Positions 32,569 to 41,436 of a DNA stretch of 64,000 nt are shown here, in pieces. Made by a program: the position numbers and the translations under genes. Within the stretch, counting starts at the first letter, position 1, and each line of letters begins with the position of its first letter. Below the pieces are notes generated by a model. The model worked only from the letters and a program-made list of their open reading frames with translations, did no database searches and was not told the DNA's origin. The stretch covers positions 27,361 through 91,360 of the forward strand of contig CAZCGA010000007.1 of the NCBI GenBank assembly GCA_964498075.1. Reading direction: 5' to 3'. The DNA comes from CAZCGA01 sp964498075. GTDB taxonomy: Bacteria; Desulfobacterota; Binatia; HRBIN30.

Positions 32569-34303
32569 ACTCTCCTCCGATCATGTTGAGCAGGTCGAAC
32601 GTCGGCACGAGGTCGGCGAGCAGCCGTCCTTGGATCATCTGTGCGAGCGGCTGCGTGTTGGAGAAGCTCGGGGCGCGGCAGCGACACTTGTACGGCTTGC
32701 CGGTGCCGTCACTGACCAGGAAGAATCCAATCTCGCCGTTCGCCGATTCGGTGCCGACATAGACTTCGCCCGGCGGCGGCTTGGGGCCTTCAGTCACCAG
32801 CTTGAACTGGTCGATCAGCTCTTCCATCCGGCCGAAGACCTTCGACTTCGCCGGCCAGCGAATCGTCGGATCGTCTACGTCGACCGGGCCGTCCGGTATC
32901 ATGCGCAAGCACTGCTCGATGATGCGCGCGCTTTGCCGGGTTTCCTCGAGGCGCACGAGGTAGCGGTCCATGTTGTCGCTCTGCGATCCGACGGGAACAT
33001 CGAACTCGAGCTGGTCGTACACCAGGTACGGCTCGACGCGCCGCAGATCCTGCGCCACGCCGGCGGCCCGCAACACCGGCCCGGTCACGCCGTACGCGAT
33101 CAGCTGCTCGGCGGACATGTAGCCGACGCCTTCCATGCGGGCGCGAAAGATCGGGTTCTCCGTGAGCAGCTGCTCCGCGTCCTCCTGCAGCTTCAACGCC
33201 TTGGGGATGTTCTGCCGCGCCAGCGCGGCGAATCCCTCCGGCAGGTCGGCGCTCACCCCGCCGATGCGGACGTAATTGCTGGTGACACGCCCGCCGCACA
33301 GCAAATCGATCAAGTCCCACAGCAGCTCGCGCGCCTGCAGCAGGTACAAGAAGGGCGTAAAGGCGTTCAGCTCGAGTGAGGTCGCGCCGATGCAGAGGAA
33401 GTGATCGGCCATGCGCGAGATCTCGCCGGCCAGCACCCGCAGGAACTGGCAGCGCGGCGGCGCCTCGATGCCGAACAGCTTCTCTGCCGCCAGGCAGTAG
33501 CCGACGTTGCACAGGATCGCCGAGCTGTAATTCAGGCGGTCGGTGTACGGGATGGCCTGGTAGTAAAACCCGCTCTCGCACTCCTTCTCGAAGCCGCGGT
33601 GCAGAAAGCCCACTTGGACGTCGGCGTTGACGATGGTCTCGCCGTCGAGGTCGGTGACGATCCGCACCGTGCCGTGCGTGGCCGGGTGCGACGGACCCAG
33701 CTGGATGCGCATCAGCTCGGTGTCGAGCATGCCTTTGCCGTTGCCCGGCGGCAGATCGGTGGAGTACGGGTGCTCGTCGCCGGTCGACTCGCCGCGACGC
33801 GAGCCCGGACCGATGAGCGGCTGGCGCTTCTCCTTCGGGTAGTCTTTGCGCAGCGGATGTCCCTCGAACTCCTCGTAGAGGTAGATGCGCCGCAGGTCGG
33901 GGTGGCCGCTGAAGCGGATGCCGTACATGTCGTACGTCTCGCGCTCCAGCCAGTTGGCGCCGACCCACACGGGGATCACGCTCGGGATGGTTGGCGTATC
34001 TTCGAGGACCCGTGCCTTCAGGCGCACGCGGTGGTGATAGTGGATGGAGTAGAGATGGTAGACGACCTCGAAGCGCGGCCGCTGCCCGAGGTAATCGACC
34101 ACCGTCACGTCGATCGGCATGTCGAAGCGCAGCGCCGGATCGTCGCGCAGGAAGCGCGCCACATCGAGCACGCGTTCGGGCGCGACACTGACACTCGCAT
34201 CTCCGCGGTACAGATCGACCGCGACCACGTCGCTGGGAAATTGTGCGCGCACCCGATCCAGAATCGGATGGCTCGGCGGAGCTGTCTGGGATCCCTCAGT
34301 CAT
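32558..34303 (-). CDS. nuoCD: Fused NADH-quinone oxidoreductase subunits C and D (NuoCD)
   Basis: The 581-residue chain joins the 30-kDa NuoC domain (ERETYDMYGIRFSGHPDLRRIYLYEEFEGHPLRKDYP, residues up to about 190) to the 49-kDa NuoD domain, which forms the quinone pocket with NuoB. The NuoD domain begins with LGPSHPATHGTVRI and contains GFLHRGFEKECES, DRLNYSSAI, GEISRMADHFLCIG and the C-terminal PSFSNTQPLAQMIQG. The nickel-binding cysteines of related hydrogenases are absent, so it is a complex I subunit rather than a hydrogenase. NuoCD fusion is also the E. coli arrangement. It follows nuoI across the heptamer repeat at 34311-34348. Confidence 0.94.
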   Translation of the reverse strand: MTEGSQTAPPSHPILDRVRAQFPSDVVAVDLYRGDASVSVAPERVLDVARFLRDDPALRFDMPIDVTVVDYLGQRPRFEVVYHLYSIHYHHRVRLKARVLEDTPTIPSVIPVWVGANWLERETYDMYGIRFSGHPDLRRIYLYEEFEGHPLRKDYPKEKRQPLIGPGSRRGESTGDEHPYSTDLPPGNGKGMLDTELMRIQLGPSHPATHGTVRIVTDLDGETIVNADVQVGFLHRGFEKECESGFYYQAIPYTDRLNYSSAILCNVGYCLAAEKLFGIEAPPRCQFLRVLAGEISRMADHFLCIGATSLELNAFTPFLYLLQARELLWDLIDLLCGGRVTSNYVRIGGVSADLPEGFAALARQNIPKALKLQEDAEQLLTENPIFRARMEGVGYMSAEQLIAYGVTGPVLRAAGVAQDLRRVEPYLVYDQLEFDVPVGSQSDNMDRYLVRLEETRQSARIIEQCLRMIPDGPVDVDDPTIRWPAKSKVFGRMEELIDQFKLVTEGPKPPPGEVYVGTESANGEIGFFLVSDGTGKPYKCRCRAPSFSNTQPLAQMIQGRLLADLVPTFDLLNMIGGECDR

Positions 34304-34310
34304 GTTCCAA

Positions 34311-34348
34311 GCTGATCGCTGACAGCTGAGAGCTGACGGCTTTCCCTA
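34311..34348. repeat. (GCTGANN)n heptamer array, copy 2
   Basis: GCTGATC, GCTGACA, GCTGAGA and GCTGACG are followed by GCTTTCCCTA, whose CTA is the nuoI TAG stop on the minus strand. The sequence after the last unit closely matches that at 58030 (GCTATGCCTACC), where the ATG is a start codon. Confidence 0.85.
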
Positions 34349-34888
34349 CCGATCATAGCCGGGACGCATGTGTTGCAGCCGCTTGCCCAGCTGCGAGACG
34401 GGCACCAGCAAGTCCGCTTTGTGCCACATCGTCCCTTGGCGCGAGTAGGCGGCGATCTCGACGTTCTGGCTCATGACGATCGCTTCTTCGGGGCACGCCT
34501 CCTCGCACAGGCCACAGAACATGCACCGCGACATGTCGATGTCGAAGACGTCGGGGTAGCGCTCGATCTCGTCGGCGGTCTCCGCCGGGAAGATGGTGAT
34601 GCAATCGGTCGGGCAGGCCCACTCGCAGAGGCCGCAGGCGACGCAGCGCTCCTTGCCGTTGTCCATCTGCACCAGCACGGGCATGCCGCGGAACGCGTCC
34701 GGCAGGGTCAGGCGCTGCTCGGGGAACTGCGTGGTGAACACGGTCGGCTTGCGGCGAATGAAGCCCCACAGATTGCGCACGAAGTGCCGATGGGTGACCT
34801 GCAGGCCCTTCAGCACCGCAAGCGCCGGGCGCCACCAGTTCTGCCGCATTGGCCGCGGGCGCGCGACGGAGACGACGCGTGCCGCCAT
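34346..34888 (-). CDS. nuoI: NADH-quinone oxidoreductase subunit I (ferredoxin-like)
   Basis: NuoI carries clusters N6a and N6b and passes electrons towards NuoB. The 180-residue protein has two 4Fe-4S motifs, CVACGLCEWACPTDCI and CMFCGLCEEACPEEAI, and the usual N-terminal amphipathic anchor region. RQNWWRPALAVLKGLQVTHRHF in its N-terminal half is family-like. ATG 34888 overlaps the last base of the nuoG stop, so nuoG-nuoI are coupled. Length is normal. Confidence 0.94.
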   Translation of the reverse strand: MAARVVSVARPRPMRQNWWRPALAVLKGLQVTHRHFVRNLWGFIRRKPTVFTTQFPEQRLTLPDAFRGMPVLVQMDNGKERCVACGLCEWACPTDCITIFPAETADEIERYPDVFDIDMSRCMFCGLCEEACPEEAIVMSQNVEIAAYSRQGTMWHKADLLVPVSQLGKRLQHMRPGYDR

Positions 34889-36486
34889 CAGGTAGATGCT
34901 CCTGCAGCGGTGTTCGGCAGCGCATATCCCAGCGGCCCGACACGCTCGACGGTCAGCCCGGCATACGCCGGCACCGCGGCGGCGATCTCCTGCAACACCG
35001 TCGCCGGGTCGAAGAGCGGGCGGCCTTCGGTGAGCTGCGCGAGCAAGCGGCTGAAGACATCGCCGTCACTGGGTTGGCCGTCTGGTGGCTCGATGGCGCG
35101 GTGCAACCGCTGCACGCGGCCGGCGCCGTTCGTAAAGGTTCCGCTCTTCTCGGCAAACGTCAGCGACGGCAGCACGACGTGGGCACGCTCGGCGAGCGGC
35201 GAGCGGACGATGTCTTGAACGATGAGACATTCGAGGCGGTCGATGGCTTTCTCCAGCAGCGGCCGGGGCGTGGTCTCCCAGAGATCCGGTCCACACACGT
35301 AGAGGCCGCGAATCTGGCCGCTCGCCGCCGCCTCGAGCATGGCGGGCAGGCCGACGCCTCCGGATCGCGGCTGGAGACCTACGTCGCGTGCGCCGCGCGC
35401 ATTGGCGGCCTTCTCGGGCTTGATGAGGAAATGGTCGCTGTTGCCGACGACCACGGCGACATCCGTGCTCGCCACGTTCAGCGCCTGCAGCAGCTGGGCG
35501 AAGCGGAAGCTCTCCTCGTTGGTCAGGTGCGGCGACGCCACCGCGCCGACGCCGCGCCCGTCGGTGGTGCGGGCGATGCGTCGCAGCTGGGTCGCGGTCG
35601 CGGCGACCGCTTCGTCCCATTCGCAGGTCTCGAGTTGGCCGTTGCGGCGGAGCAACGGGGCGCGCAGGCGGTTCGCGTCGTTGATGTACTGATAGTTGAG
35701 CCGCCCATGATCGCACATCCAGGTATCGTTGACCGCGTCGTTGCGGCGCGGCATCAGCCGCCAGATACGGTCGCGATAGTGGTTGACGGTGACGTTGCAG
35801 CCGTTGGCGCAGCTCGGGCAGACGCTCTCCGTCTTCTTCAGGAACCAGACACGCAGCTTGTGGTGGAAGTCCTTGCTCTCCAAAGCGCCCACAGGACAGA
35901 CATCCGCCGTGCAGATCGAGTAATCGTTGGCGAGCGGGCGATCTTCCATGACGTCGAGCACCGAGCGGTCGCCCATGTTGAAGACGCCCAGTTCGTTGGT
36001 GCCGGTGATCTCGCGGCAAAAGCGCACGCAGCGGCGGCACAGGATGCAGCGCTCCTGATCCAGCACCATGCGCGGTCCGATGTCCTTGCGCTTCTGTTGT
36101 TTGCGGCGCGGCTCCTGACTGCGGCCGACGCGGCTGCCGTAGGCGAACGAGTAGTCCTGCAGCGAGCACTCGCCGGCTTTGTCGCAGATCGGGCAATCGA
36201 GGGGATGGTTGACCAGGAGCAGCTCGAGCACGCCGCGCCGCGCGGTTTGCACCGCCGGGCTCGTGGTGTGCACCACCATGCCGTCGCGCACCGGCATGTT
36301 GCAGGCGATGACCAGCTTGGGGCTGCCTTCCACCTCGACCTGACACAGCCGGCAGCTGCCGTCGATCGACAGCTTCGGATGCCAGCAGTAGTGGGGAACG
36401 TGGATGCCGTTCTCGATCAGCACCGGGAGCAGCATCGCGCCCGGCGCGCAGTCGATGCTCCGTCCGTCAACCGTGATGGTGGGCAT
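34888..36486 (-). CDS. nuoG: NADH-quinone oxidoreductase subunit G (short form)
   Basis: NuoG holds several iron-sulfur clusters of the peripheral arm. The 532-residue protein has the 2Fe-2S ligands in HYCWHPKLSIDGSCRLCQVE, the histidine-containing N5 site in NHPLDCPICDKAGECSLQDY, and the two-cluster region CILCRRCVRFCREI and CTADVCPVGAL. A four-cysteine set CPSCANGC with a later C in WMCDHGR fits the extra N7-type cluster. The molybdopterin-type domain that follows is shorter than in E. coli (908 residues in total), so this is a compact version. It begins 10 bases after the nuoB stop. Confidence 0.92.
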   Translation of the reverse strand: MPTITVDGRSIDCAPGAMLLPVLIENGIHVPHYCWHPKLSIDGSCRLCQVEVEGSPKLVIACNMPVRDGMVVHTTSPAVQTARRGVLELLLVNHPLDCPICDKAGECSLQDYSFAYGSRVGRSQEPRRKQQKRKDIGPRMVLDQERCILCRRCVRFCREITGTNELGVFNMGDRSVLDVMEDRPLANDYSICTADVCPVGALESKDFHHKLRVWFLKKTESVCPSCANGCNVTVNHYRDRIWRLMPRRNDAVNDTWMCDHGRLNYQYINDANRLRAPLLRRNGQLETCEWDEAVAATATQLRRIARTTDGRGVGAVASPHLTNEESFRFAQLLQALNVASTDVAVVVGNSDHFLIKPEKAANARGARDVGLQPRSGGVGLPAMLEAAASGQIRGLYVCGPDLWETTPRPLLEKAIDRLECLIVQDIVRSPLAERAHVVLPSLTFAEKSGTFTNGAGRVQRLHRAIEPPDGQPSDGDVFSRLLAQLTEGRPLFDPATVLQEIAAAVPAYAGLTVERVGPLGYALPNTAAGAST

Positions 36487-36496
36487 CGCTCCGGTT

Positions 36497-37075
36497 CTAG
36501 AGGGGCCGCCCGCTGCCGTGGATCGGCGGCATTGGGTGATCGGCGCGCTCTTCTTGCACGCGTTGCTGCAGCTTGATCAGGCCGTCGATCACCGCCTCCG
36601 GGCGCGGCGGGCAACCGGGAATGTAGAGGTGGACGGGAATGATCGTGTCGATCCCTTGGACGACGGCGTAGTTGTTGTACGGGCCGCCCGAGGAGGTGCA
36701 CGCGCCGAACGACACCACCCACTTCGGATCCGCCATCTGCTCCCACACGCGGCGCAGCACCGGCGCCAGGCGATGCGTGATGGTACCCACCACCATCAGC
36801 AAATCGGACTGCCGCGGCGTGAAGCGCGGCAGGGCGGCGCCGAACCGGTCGAGATCGAAGCGCGGGCCGGCGGCGGAGAAGTACTCCATGCCGCAACACG
36901 CGGTGACGAACGGGTAGGGAAAGAACGAGTACTTGCGGGCCCACTGCACCGCGTCGGTCAGGCGGCTCAGCAGGAAGCTTTCGCCGAACGCGTCACCCGC
37001 CGCCAGCGGTTGGCCGGTAGCGACGCGCAAACGGGCAAGAAATCCTTCGCGCACGACAGATGGCTCCTGGCTCAT
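36497..37075 (-). CDS. nuoB: NADH-quinone oxidoreductase subunit B
   Basis: NuoB carries cluster N2, which reduces quinone. The 192-residue protein has the tandem-cysteine motif VTACCGMEYFSAAGPRFDLDRFG, a third ligand in FGACTSSGGPYNNYAVVQG and the fourth in IPGCPPRPEAVIDGL. ATG 37075 (MSQEPSVV) is preceded by GTGAGGG. It is the first gene of the peripheral-arm operon B-G-I-CD-EF; nuoA and the membrane-arm genes nuoH and nuoJ to nuoN are not found upstream or downstream in this window. Confidence 0.94.
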   Translation of the reverse strand: MSQEPSVVREGFLARLRVATGQPLAAGDAFGESFLLSRLTDAVQWARKYSFFPYPFVTACCGMEYFSAAGPRFDLDRFGAALPRFTPRQSDLLMVVGTITHRLAPVLRRVWEQMADPKWVVSFGACTSSGGPYNNYAVVQGIDTIIPVHLYIPGCPPRPEAVIDGLIKLQQRVQEERADHPMPPIHGSGRPL

Positions 37076-37229
37076 GGCGCTGACCCTCACGGTGCCTGAT
37101 TTGCCCCGGACTGGTAGCAGGCTGCCCCAGTCGAGTAAACAAGCGCACGCATGAATTCGGCAAAGGTCCGCCATTAACCGTAACCGTGTCATCCGCCGCT
37201 TGCCGCCCTTTCAACGTATCGCTGGTTGG

Positions 37230-37260
37230 GTACTGTCTGACTTTGGAATTCAGACAATAC
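37230..37260. repeat. Inverted repeat TGTCTGA/TCAGACA flanked by direct CGCTGGTTG copies
   Basis: Arms TGTCTGA and TCAGACA (10 of 11 extended pairs, GTACTGTCTGA and TCAGACAATAC) surround a 9-base loop. CGCTGGTTG occurs on both sides at 37220 and 37260. It lies in the 225-base gap between the propeller gene stop and nuoB and may be a terminator or operator; I see no convincing promoter boxes here. Confidence 0.5.
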
Positions 37261-37300
37261 GCTGGTTGAAGCGCGCAAGAGGAGAGGTGCGGGGGCGCAG

Positions 37301-38482
37301 CTATCGTTGCAGACGCCAGACGCCGTCCGGTCCGGCTCCGAGGATCACGCCGCCGTCCGGCGGCCCCCAGAGACCCGTCACGGTGAAGAAGCGCGTTTCG
37401 GGATCGCGGGTCAAGACGAACGTCGCACCATCGAAGTGGAAGAGGCCGAAGAAGATGTCGCTGGGGCCGAAGCCCCAGATCGGCACCGCGGATCCCGCGC
37501 CGAACGCCGCCACCGCAAGCGCTGACCACTGCGCGCCGTCGAAGTGAATGATGCCCGTAGGACCGCCGCTTGCGTACACGTCGTCCGACCTTGAGCCCCA
37601 GACGGTATTGAGCGGCCCGTTCACCGACGGCATGCGGGTCCAGCCGTGGCCGTCGTAGTGCAAGGTGAGACCGGGCACACCGGGGTTGTTGTCGATCGGC
37701 ACCCCGCCGCTGCCGACGGCGTACACGTCGTCGCGGGCGAAGCCCCAGACCCCGCGCAGCTGGTTGTGCGGCGGGTTGTCGGTGATCAGCAACTGTTGCG
37801 TCCAGCTGGCGCCGTCGTAGTGGAGGATCACGCCGGGAGTGCCGAAGCCCTCGATGCCGCCGACGACGAAGACGTCATCGGGCGCCGTGCCCCACACGTC
37901 GCGGAAAAACGTATCCGTCTGCCCGTGCACGACCTCCGACCACGCCGTGCCATCGAAGTGGAGGATGATCCCGCGAGGTGCCGCGGGGTTGCCGAATGAC
38001 TCGGGATTGAAACCGACGGCGTAGACGTCAGCGGGGCTGAAGCCCCAGACGGCCAGTAGTGTCTGCATCGTGCCGGACTGCATCCCCGACCAGGTGTTGC
38101 CGTCGAAGTGCCGCACGATGCCACTTCCGCCGACCGCAAAGATGTCGTTCGGCGCGGCACCCCAGACATCTTGCAGGCCGGTCGTGGGATCGACCAGCAC
38201 CCATCCCGTCGGGGCCGGCGGGCAGCCGGCCAATGCGGCGGTAATCTCGTTGACGGCGATCCGCAGGTCGCCGTTCGCGTCGCCCGCCTTGCACGCCGTC
38301 AGCGGGGTGTTGCCGAGCGCGATACTGACCAACGCCAGGCGCTCGTCGACGGCGACGGTGTTGTCGTTGTTGCAGTCGCCGACGCAGGCGGCATGAGCTG
38401 CGAGCCCTGATGCAGTGTAGAGCCCAACGGCAACTACGAGAAGCGACGCCGCCCTCCTCACGTCCAACCGCAAAGCGCGCAT
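37301..38482 (-). CDS. Secreted calcium-binding dockerin-like/seven-blade propeller protein
   Basis: The 393-residue protein has a signal peptide (hydrophobic core SLLVVAVGLYTASGLAAHA). Two EF-hand-like dockerin repeats follow, GDCNNDNTVAVDERLAL and GDANGDLRIAVNEITAAL (about residues 35-85). Then come seven copies of a 25-45-residue repeat of pattern VWGxxPxDVxAVGxxGxIxHxDGxxW, at LQDVWG, LLAVWG, FRDVWG, LRGVWG, LNTVWG, AVPIWG and VTGLWG. The seven repeats suggest a beta-propeller. Such proteins are common in delta-type bacteria; the ligand is unknown. No transmembrane anchor, so it is probably secreted or periplasmic. Confidence 0.8.
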   Translation of the reverse strand: MRALRLDVRRAASLLVVAVGLYTASGLAAHAACVGDCNNDNTVAVDERLALVSIALGNTPLTACKAGDANGDLRIAVNEITAALAGCPPAPTGWVLVDPTTGLQDVWGAAPNDIFAVGGSGIVRHFDGNTWSGMQSGTMQTLLAVWGFSPADVYAVGFNPESFGNPAAPRGIILHFDGTAWSEVVHGQTDTFFRDVWGTAPDDVFVVGGIEGFGTPGVILHYDGASWTQQLLITDNPPHNQLRGVWGFARDDVYAVGSGGVPIDNNPGVPGLTLHYDGHGWTRMPSVNGPLNTVWGSRSDDVYASGGPTGIIHFDGAQWSALAVAAFGAGSAVPIWGFGPSDIFFGLFHFDGATFVLTRDPETRFFTVTGLWGPPDGGVILGAGPDGVWRLQR

Positions 38483-38613
38483 TGTGTCCTCCGCGTTGTG
38501 AAGGGCGTGAACTTACCCGTGTTCGGTCTGCCGCGTCAACGAGGCGAGAGCCCGCACTGACCTGCAGCAGTGCGGTGGTTGAGCCCGCGCGGCGGGCAGG
38601 GTAGTAAGCCGCT

Positions 38614-39753
38614 ATGTCGCCCTCGCTGCTGGCGCACGTGCGGGTGCTCTCCGTCGGGCATACGCTCCCGGCGATGTACTGCATCCCGACGCTGCGCGAT
38701 CTCGGCGCCGATGTGACCCTCGTCGAAGCACCGGATGCGGAGTCGGTCGCGACGCGCTACGCATCCCTCGCCGGCTTGTTTCCGACGCGTTCGCTGCTGG
38801 CGGGCACCGCGCGCTGCAAGATCAACCTCAGGGACGCGCGCGGACGCGATGTGTACCTGCGGCTGGCCCGGCAGGCCGACGTCATCCTCGAGGGATTCCG
38901 GCCGGGAACGAGCGCTCGGCTCGGTGTCGATTACGAGACGGTGAAGGAGGCGAACCCCAGCGTGATCTACGCTGCCATCTCGGGCTATGGGCAAGATGGC
39001 CCGGCACGCGAGCGCGTCGGACACGACCTCAACTACCTGGCGGCGTCGGGGGTGTTGCACCTCACCGGTGATCCCGGCGCCCCGCCCGCTGTTCCGGGAG
39101 TGCCGTTTGCCGACGGGCTCGCGGGTCTGAGCGCGGCGCTCAACGTGGTCGCCGCCTTGTGGCAGCGTGTACAGACCGGCAACGGGTGTTACCTCGATAT
39201 CGCCATCGTCGACGGTCCGGCGTTCCTCATGGCGATGGAATACGATTACTTTTGGAACACCGGTCGCCAGCGGCAGCGCGGCGACACACATCTGTGTGGT
39301 GGGTACCCGTGGTATCACGTCTTCGAGACCGCCGATGGGCGCTACCTCTCGGTCGCGGCCGTCGAGCCGCAGTTCTATGCGCGGCTTTGCCACGTGATCG
39401 GGCGCCCCGATCTTGCGAGTCGCCAGTTCGTCGACGGACCCGAGCGGCAAGCCCTGTTCGAGTGCTTTGCGGGCATCTTCAAGTCGAAGACCTGTGACGA
39501 GTGGATGGAGCTTCTGCACGGCGAGGACGTCTGCGTCGCGCCGGTGTTGACCCCCGGCGAAGCCGCGCACACGGTGCACATGCAGCGCAGCGGTGCGGTA
39601 TCAGCCGACGGCGCTCCGCTGGTACACTCGCCGGTCCGCCTGGATGTCGCGGCGCCCTCAGTGCCACGAGGAACCGCTGCGACCCTTGCGAGCTTCGGGT
39701 TCACGGAGGAGGAGATCCGAACCCTGCAGGAGCAAGGAAGCATCGCCGGCTGA
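38614..39753 (+). CDS. Class III (CaiB/BaiF) CoA transferase or alpha-methylacyl-CoA racemase
   Basis: The 379-residue protein has the family N-terminus VRVLSVGHTLPAMYCIPTLRDLGADVTLVEAP. The CoA-binding loop ISGYGQDGPARERVGHDLNYLAASG follows, where the H-D-L-N-Y segment resembles the racemase catalytic His-Asp region. A middle VPFADGLAGLSAALNVVAALWQR and the substrate-domain block GGYPWYHVFETADGRYLSVAAVEPQFYARLC come next. Racemase and transferase members cannot be separated by eye; the GHDLNY segment favours the racemase (AMACR) side. Acyl-CoA metabolism is supported by the acyl-CoA dehydrogenase at 60339. It stands alone with no operon partner. Confidence 0.85.
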   Translation: MSPSLLAHVRVLSVGHTLPAMYCIPTLRDLGADVTLVEAPDAESVATRYASLAGLFPTRSLLAGTARCKINLRDARGRDVYLRLARQADVILEGFRPGTSARLGVDYETVKEANPSVIYAAISGYGQDGPARERVGHDLNYLAASGVLHLTGDPGAPPAVPGVPFADGLAGLSAALNVVAALWQRVQTGNGCYLDIAIVDGPAFLMAMEYDYFWNTGRQRQRGDTHLCGGYPWYHVFETADGRYLSVAAVEPQFYARLCHVIGRPDLASRQFVDGPERQALFECFAGIFKSKTCDEWMELLHGEDVCVAPVLTPGEAAHTVHMQRSGAVSADGAPLVHSPVRLDVAAPSVPRGTAATLASFGFTEEEIRTLQEQGSIAG

Positions 39754-39801
39754 GCGCGCAGGCTGGAATCGTCCCATAGTTGAGTCGTCGGCAATCATCA
39801 C

Positions 39802-40368
39802 TCACTTCTGCGGCGTCGGCTCCACGGCGTGAGCGGATTCGAAGAGCGGCAGGTATTGCGCGTAGCCCTCTTCCTTCAGCTTCTCGACCGGGACGAAGCG
39901 CAGCGCGGCGGAGTTCATGCAATAGCGCAGGCCGGTCGGTGGCGGGCCGTCGTCGAAGACGTGGCCCAGATGCGAGTCGGCGTGCGCCGAGCGCACTTCG
40001 GTCCGCGACTGGAACAGTTTGCGGTCCGTTGTGGTGCGGATGCTGTCGGGATCGAGCGGCTTGGTGAAGCTCGGCCATCCGGTGCCGGACTCGTACTTGT
40101 CGAGCGAGCTGAACAGCGGCTCGCCGGAAACCACGTCGACATAAATGCCGGCGCGGTGGTTGTCCCAGTACGCGTTGCGAAACGGCGGCTCCGTGCCTTC
40201 GTGCTGAGTGACGTCGTACTGCATCGTCGAAAGCGATTGCCGCAGGGCCGCGTCGGCCGGCTTGTGGAAGCTCGCTGCGTCCCACGCCGTCGCCGCGCCG
40301 CGCGCGTCCACCAGGATCGCCGCAAACGTTACCGCCGGCGCGATGCCGGCAAACCATCCGCGTCTCAT
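39802..40368 (-). CDS. msrB: Exported peptide-methionine (R)-S-oxide reductase MsrB
   Basis: MsrB reduces the R isomer of methionine sulfoxide in proteins. The 188-residue product has a signal-like N-terminus (RRGWFAGIAPAVTFAAILVDARGAATA) and the catalytic blocks SGTGWPSF, SAHADSHLGHVFDDGP and RYCMNSAALRF, the last carrying the active cysteine. The two CxxC zinc pairs of many MsrB enzymes are missing. The start ATG overlaps the TGA of msrA (ATGA), so the two are translationally coupled and likely act together in the periplasm. Confidence 0.93.
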   Translation of the reverse strand: MRRGWFAGIAPAVTFAAILVDARGAATAWDAASFHKPADAALRQSLSTMQYDVTQHEGTEPPFRNAYWDNHRAGIYVDVVSGEPLFSSLDKYESGTGWPSFTKPLDPDSIRTTTDRKLFQSRTEVRSAHADSHLGHVFDDGPPPTGLRYCMNSAALRFVPVEKLKEEGYAQYLPLFESAHAVEPTPQK

Positions 40369-41024
40369 GGGACTTCCACCGCGCCGCTGGGTGCAACGCC
40401 CCACAGCTCTTTGAGGCGCCGGTCGCGGCCGCAGTTCCAACGGTAGTACTTGTACCGCACCGGATTCTTGTCGTGGTACTTCTGATGGTACTCCTCGGCC
40501 GGGAAGAACGCGGTGGCCGCCACGATCTCGGTCACGATCGGCTGCGCGAAGCGCTTCGACTCCTCGATGCGCCGCTTCGACTCCTCCGCCTGCTGCCGCT
40601 GCGCGTCGTCCTGATAGAAGATGGCGGTGCGATACTGGCTGCCATGGTCACAGAACTGCGCGTTGGGCGTGATCGGATCGACGTTGTGCCAGAACACGTC
40701 GAGCAACTTTTCGTAGCTGATTTTCTTGGGATCGTAGACGATCTGCACCGACTCGGCGTGGCCGGTCCCGCCGGAAGAGACCTCCTCGTAGGTGGGATTC
40801 TCGGTGTGGCCGCCGGTGTAGCCCACCGTGACTGAGCGCACGCCGTCGAGCGTTTCGAACGCCGGCTGCATGCACCAGAAGCAGCCGCCGGCGAACGTCG
40901 CCTTGGCAGCGTCGCTGGGTGCGCTGCTGTCTTCCCCCCGCGCTGACGGCGGACGGAGCAGGCCGATGCCCACCACCGCGGCACAGAGCAGCAGCCTTGT
41001 GACAGCCTTCGTCGTGACAATCAT
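40365..41024 (-). CDS. msrA: Exported peptide-methionine (S)-S-oxide reductase MsrA
   Basis: MsrA reduces the S isomer of methionine sulfoxide. The 219-residue product has a signal peptide (VTRLLLCAAVVGIGLLRPPSARG) and the catalytic motif FAGGCFWCMQPAFE, then GYTGGHTENPTYEEVSSGGTGHAESV and the C-terminal FPAEEYHQKY. ATG 41024 (MIVTTKAV) starts a normal signal peptide; an upstream in-frame ATG would add 12 unrelated residues. Together with msrB it forms a periplasmic oxidative-damage repair pair. Confidence 0.94.
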   Translation of the reverse strand: MIVTTKAVTRLLLCAAVVGIGLLRPPSARGEDSSAPSDAAKATFAGGCFWCMQPAFETLDGVRSVTVGYTGGHTENPTYEEVSSGGTGHAESVQIVYDPKKISYEKLLDVFWHNVDPITPNAQFCDHGSQYRTAIFYQDDAQRQQAEESKRRIEESKRFAQPIVTEIVAATAFFPAEEYHQKYHDKNPVRYKYYRWNCGRDRRLKELWGVAPSGAVEVP

Positions 41025-41436
41025 CAAGCCTTTCCTCCCACAGAGACAGGCGACGCGCAAACGGCGCGTCCGCTTGCGTCAGATGCCGCGCCCATCATCT
41101 TGGTTACCTGGCTTCGAATGTCCAGATCCAGGAAGTCCCGCAATACTCGTCTGTCGTTGTGCCGAGCGGCACAGAGGTCAGAGGTGAGGTATCCCTCTCC
41201 TGCTCGCGGGAACCGCGAGCAGGAGAGGGGGTGCTCCCTTGCCCGTGTCGGGGGGCTTCGACGGGCGAAGAGAGGGTAAGCTGATCAATGCAAGCTCATC
41301 ACAAGCAACGCCTTCAGCAACTGAGGTGCCACACGAAAGCGCTCCCGGCTGTGAGTGACTGTCCGTCTCGCTCGTCGTGATTTCTGCACACCTGTCCGCG
41401 TCGCGCGTACAAGCGGGGCGACGGTACCGTGAGGCG
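41025..41436. other. 412-base region without a recognised gene
   Basis: No plausible coding frame or RNA gene was recognised between msrA and the outer-membrane barrel gene. The only notable element is the perfect hairpin at 41193-41229. The promoter of msrA-msrB must lie in the msrA-proximal part. Confidence 0.6.
41193..41229. repeat. Perfect 17-bp inverted repeat
   Basis: Arm CCCTCTCCTGCTCGCGG, loop GAA, and the exact complement CCGCGAGCAGGAGAGGG. It resembles a folded relative of the CCCTCTCC-type dispersed repeat seen at 5541. It lies about 210 bases beyond the stop of the barrel gene on the transcribed strand and could end that transcript, though no T-run follows. Confidence 0.75.
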
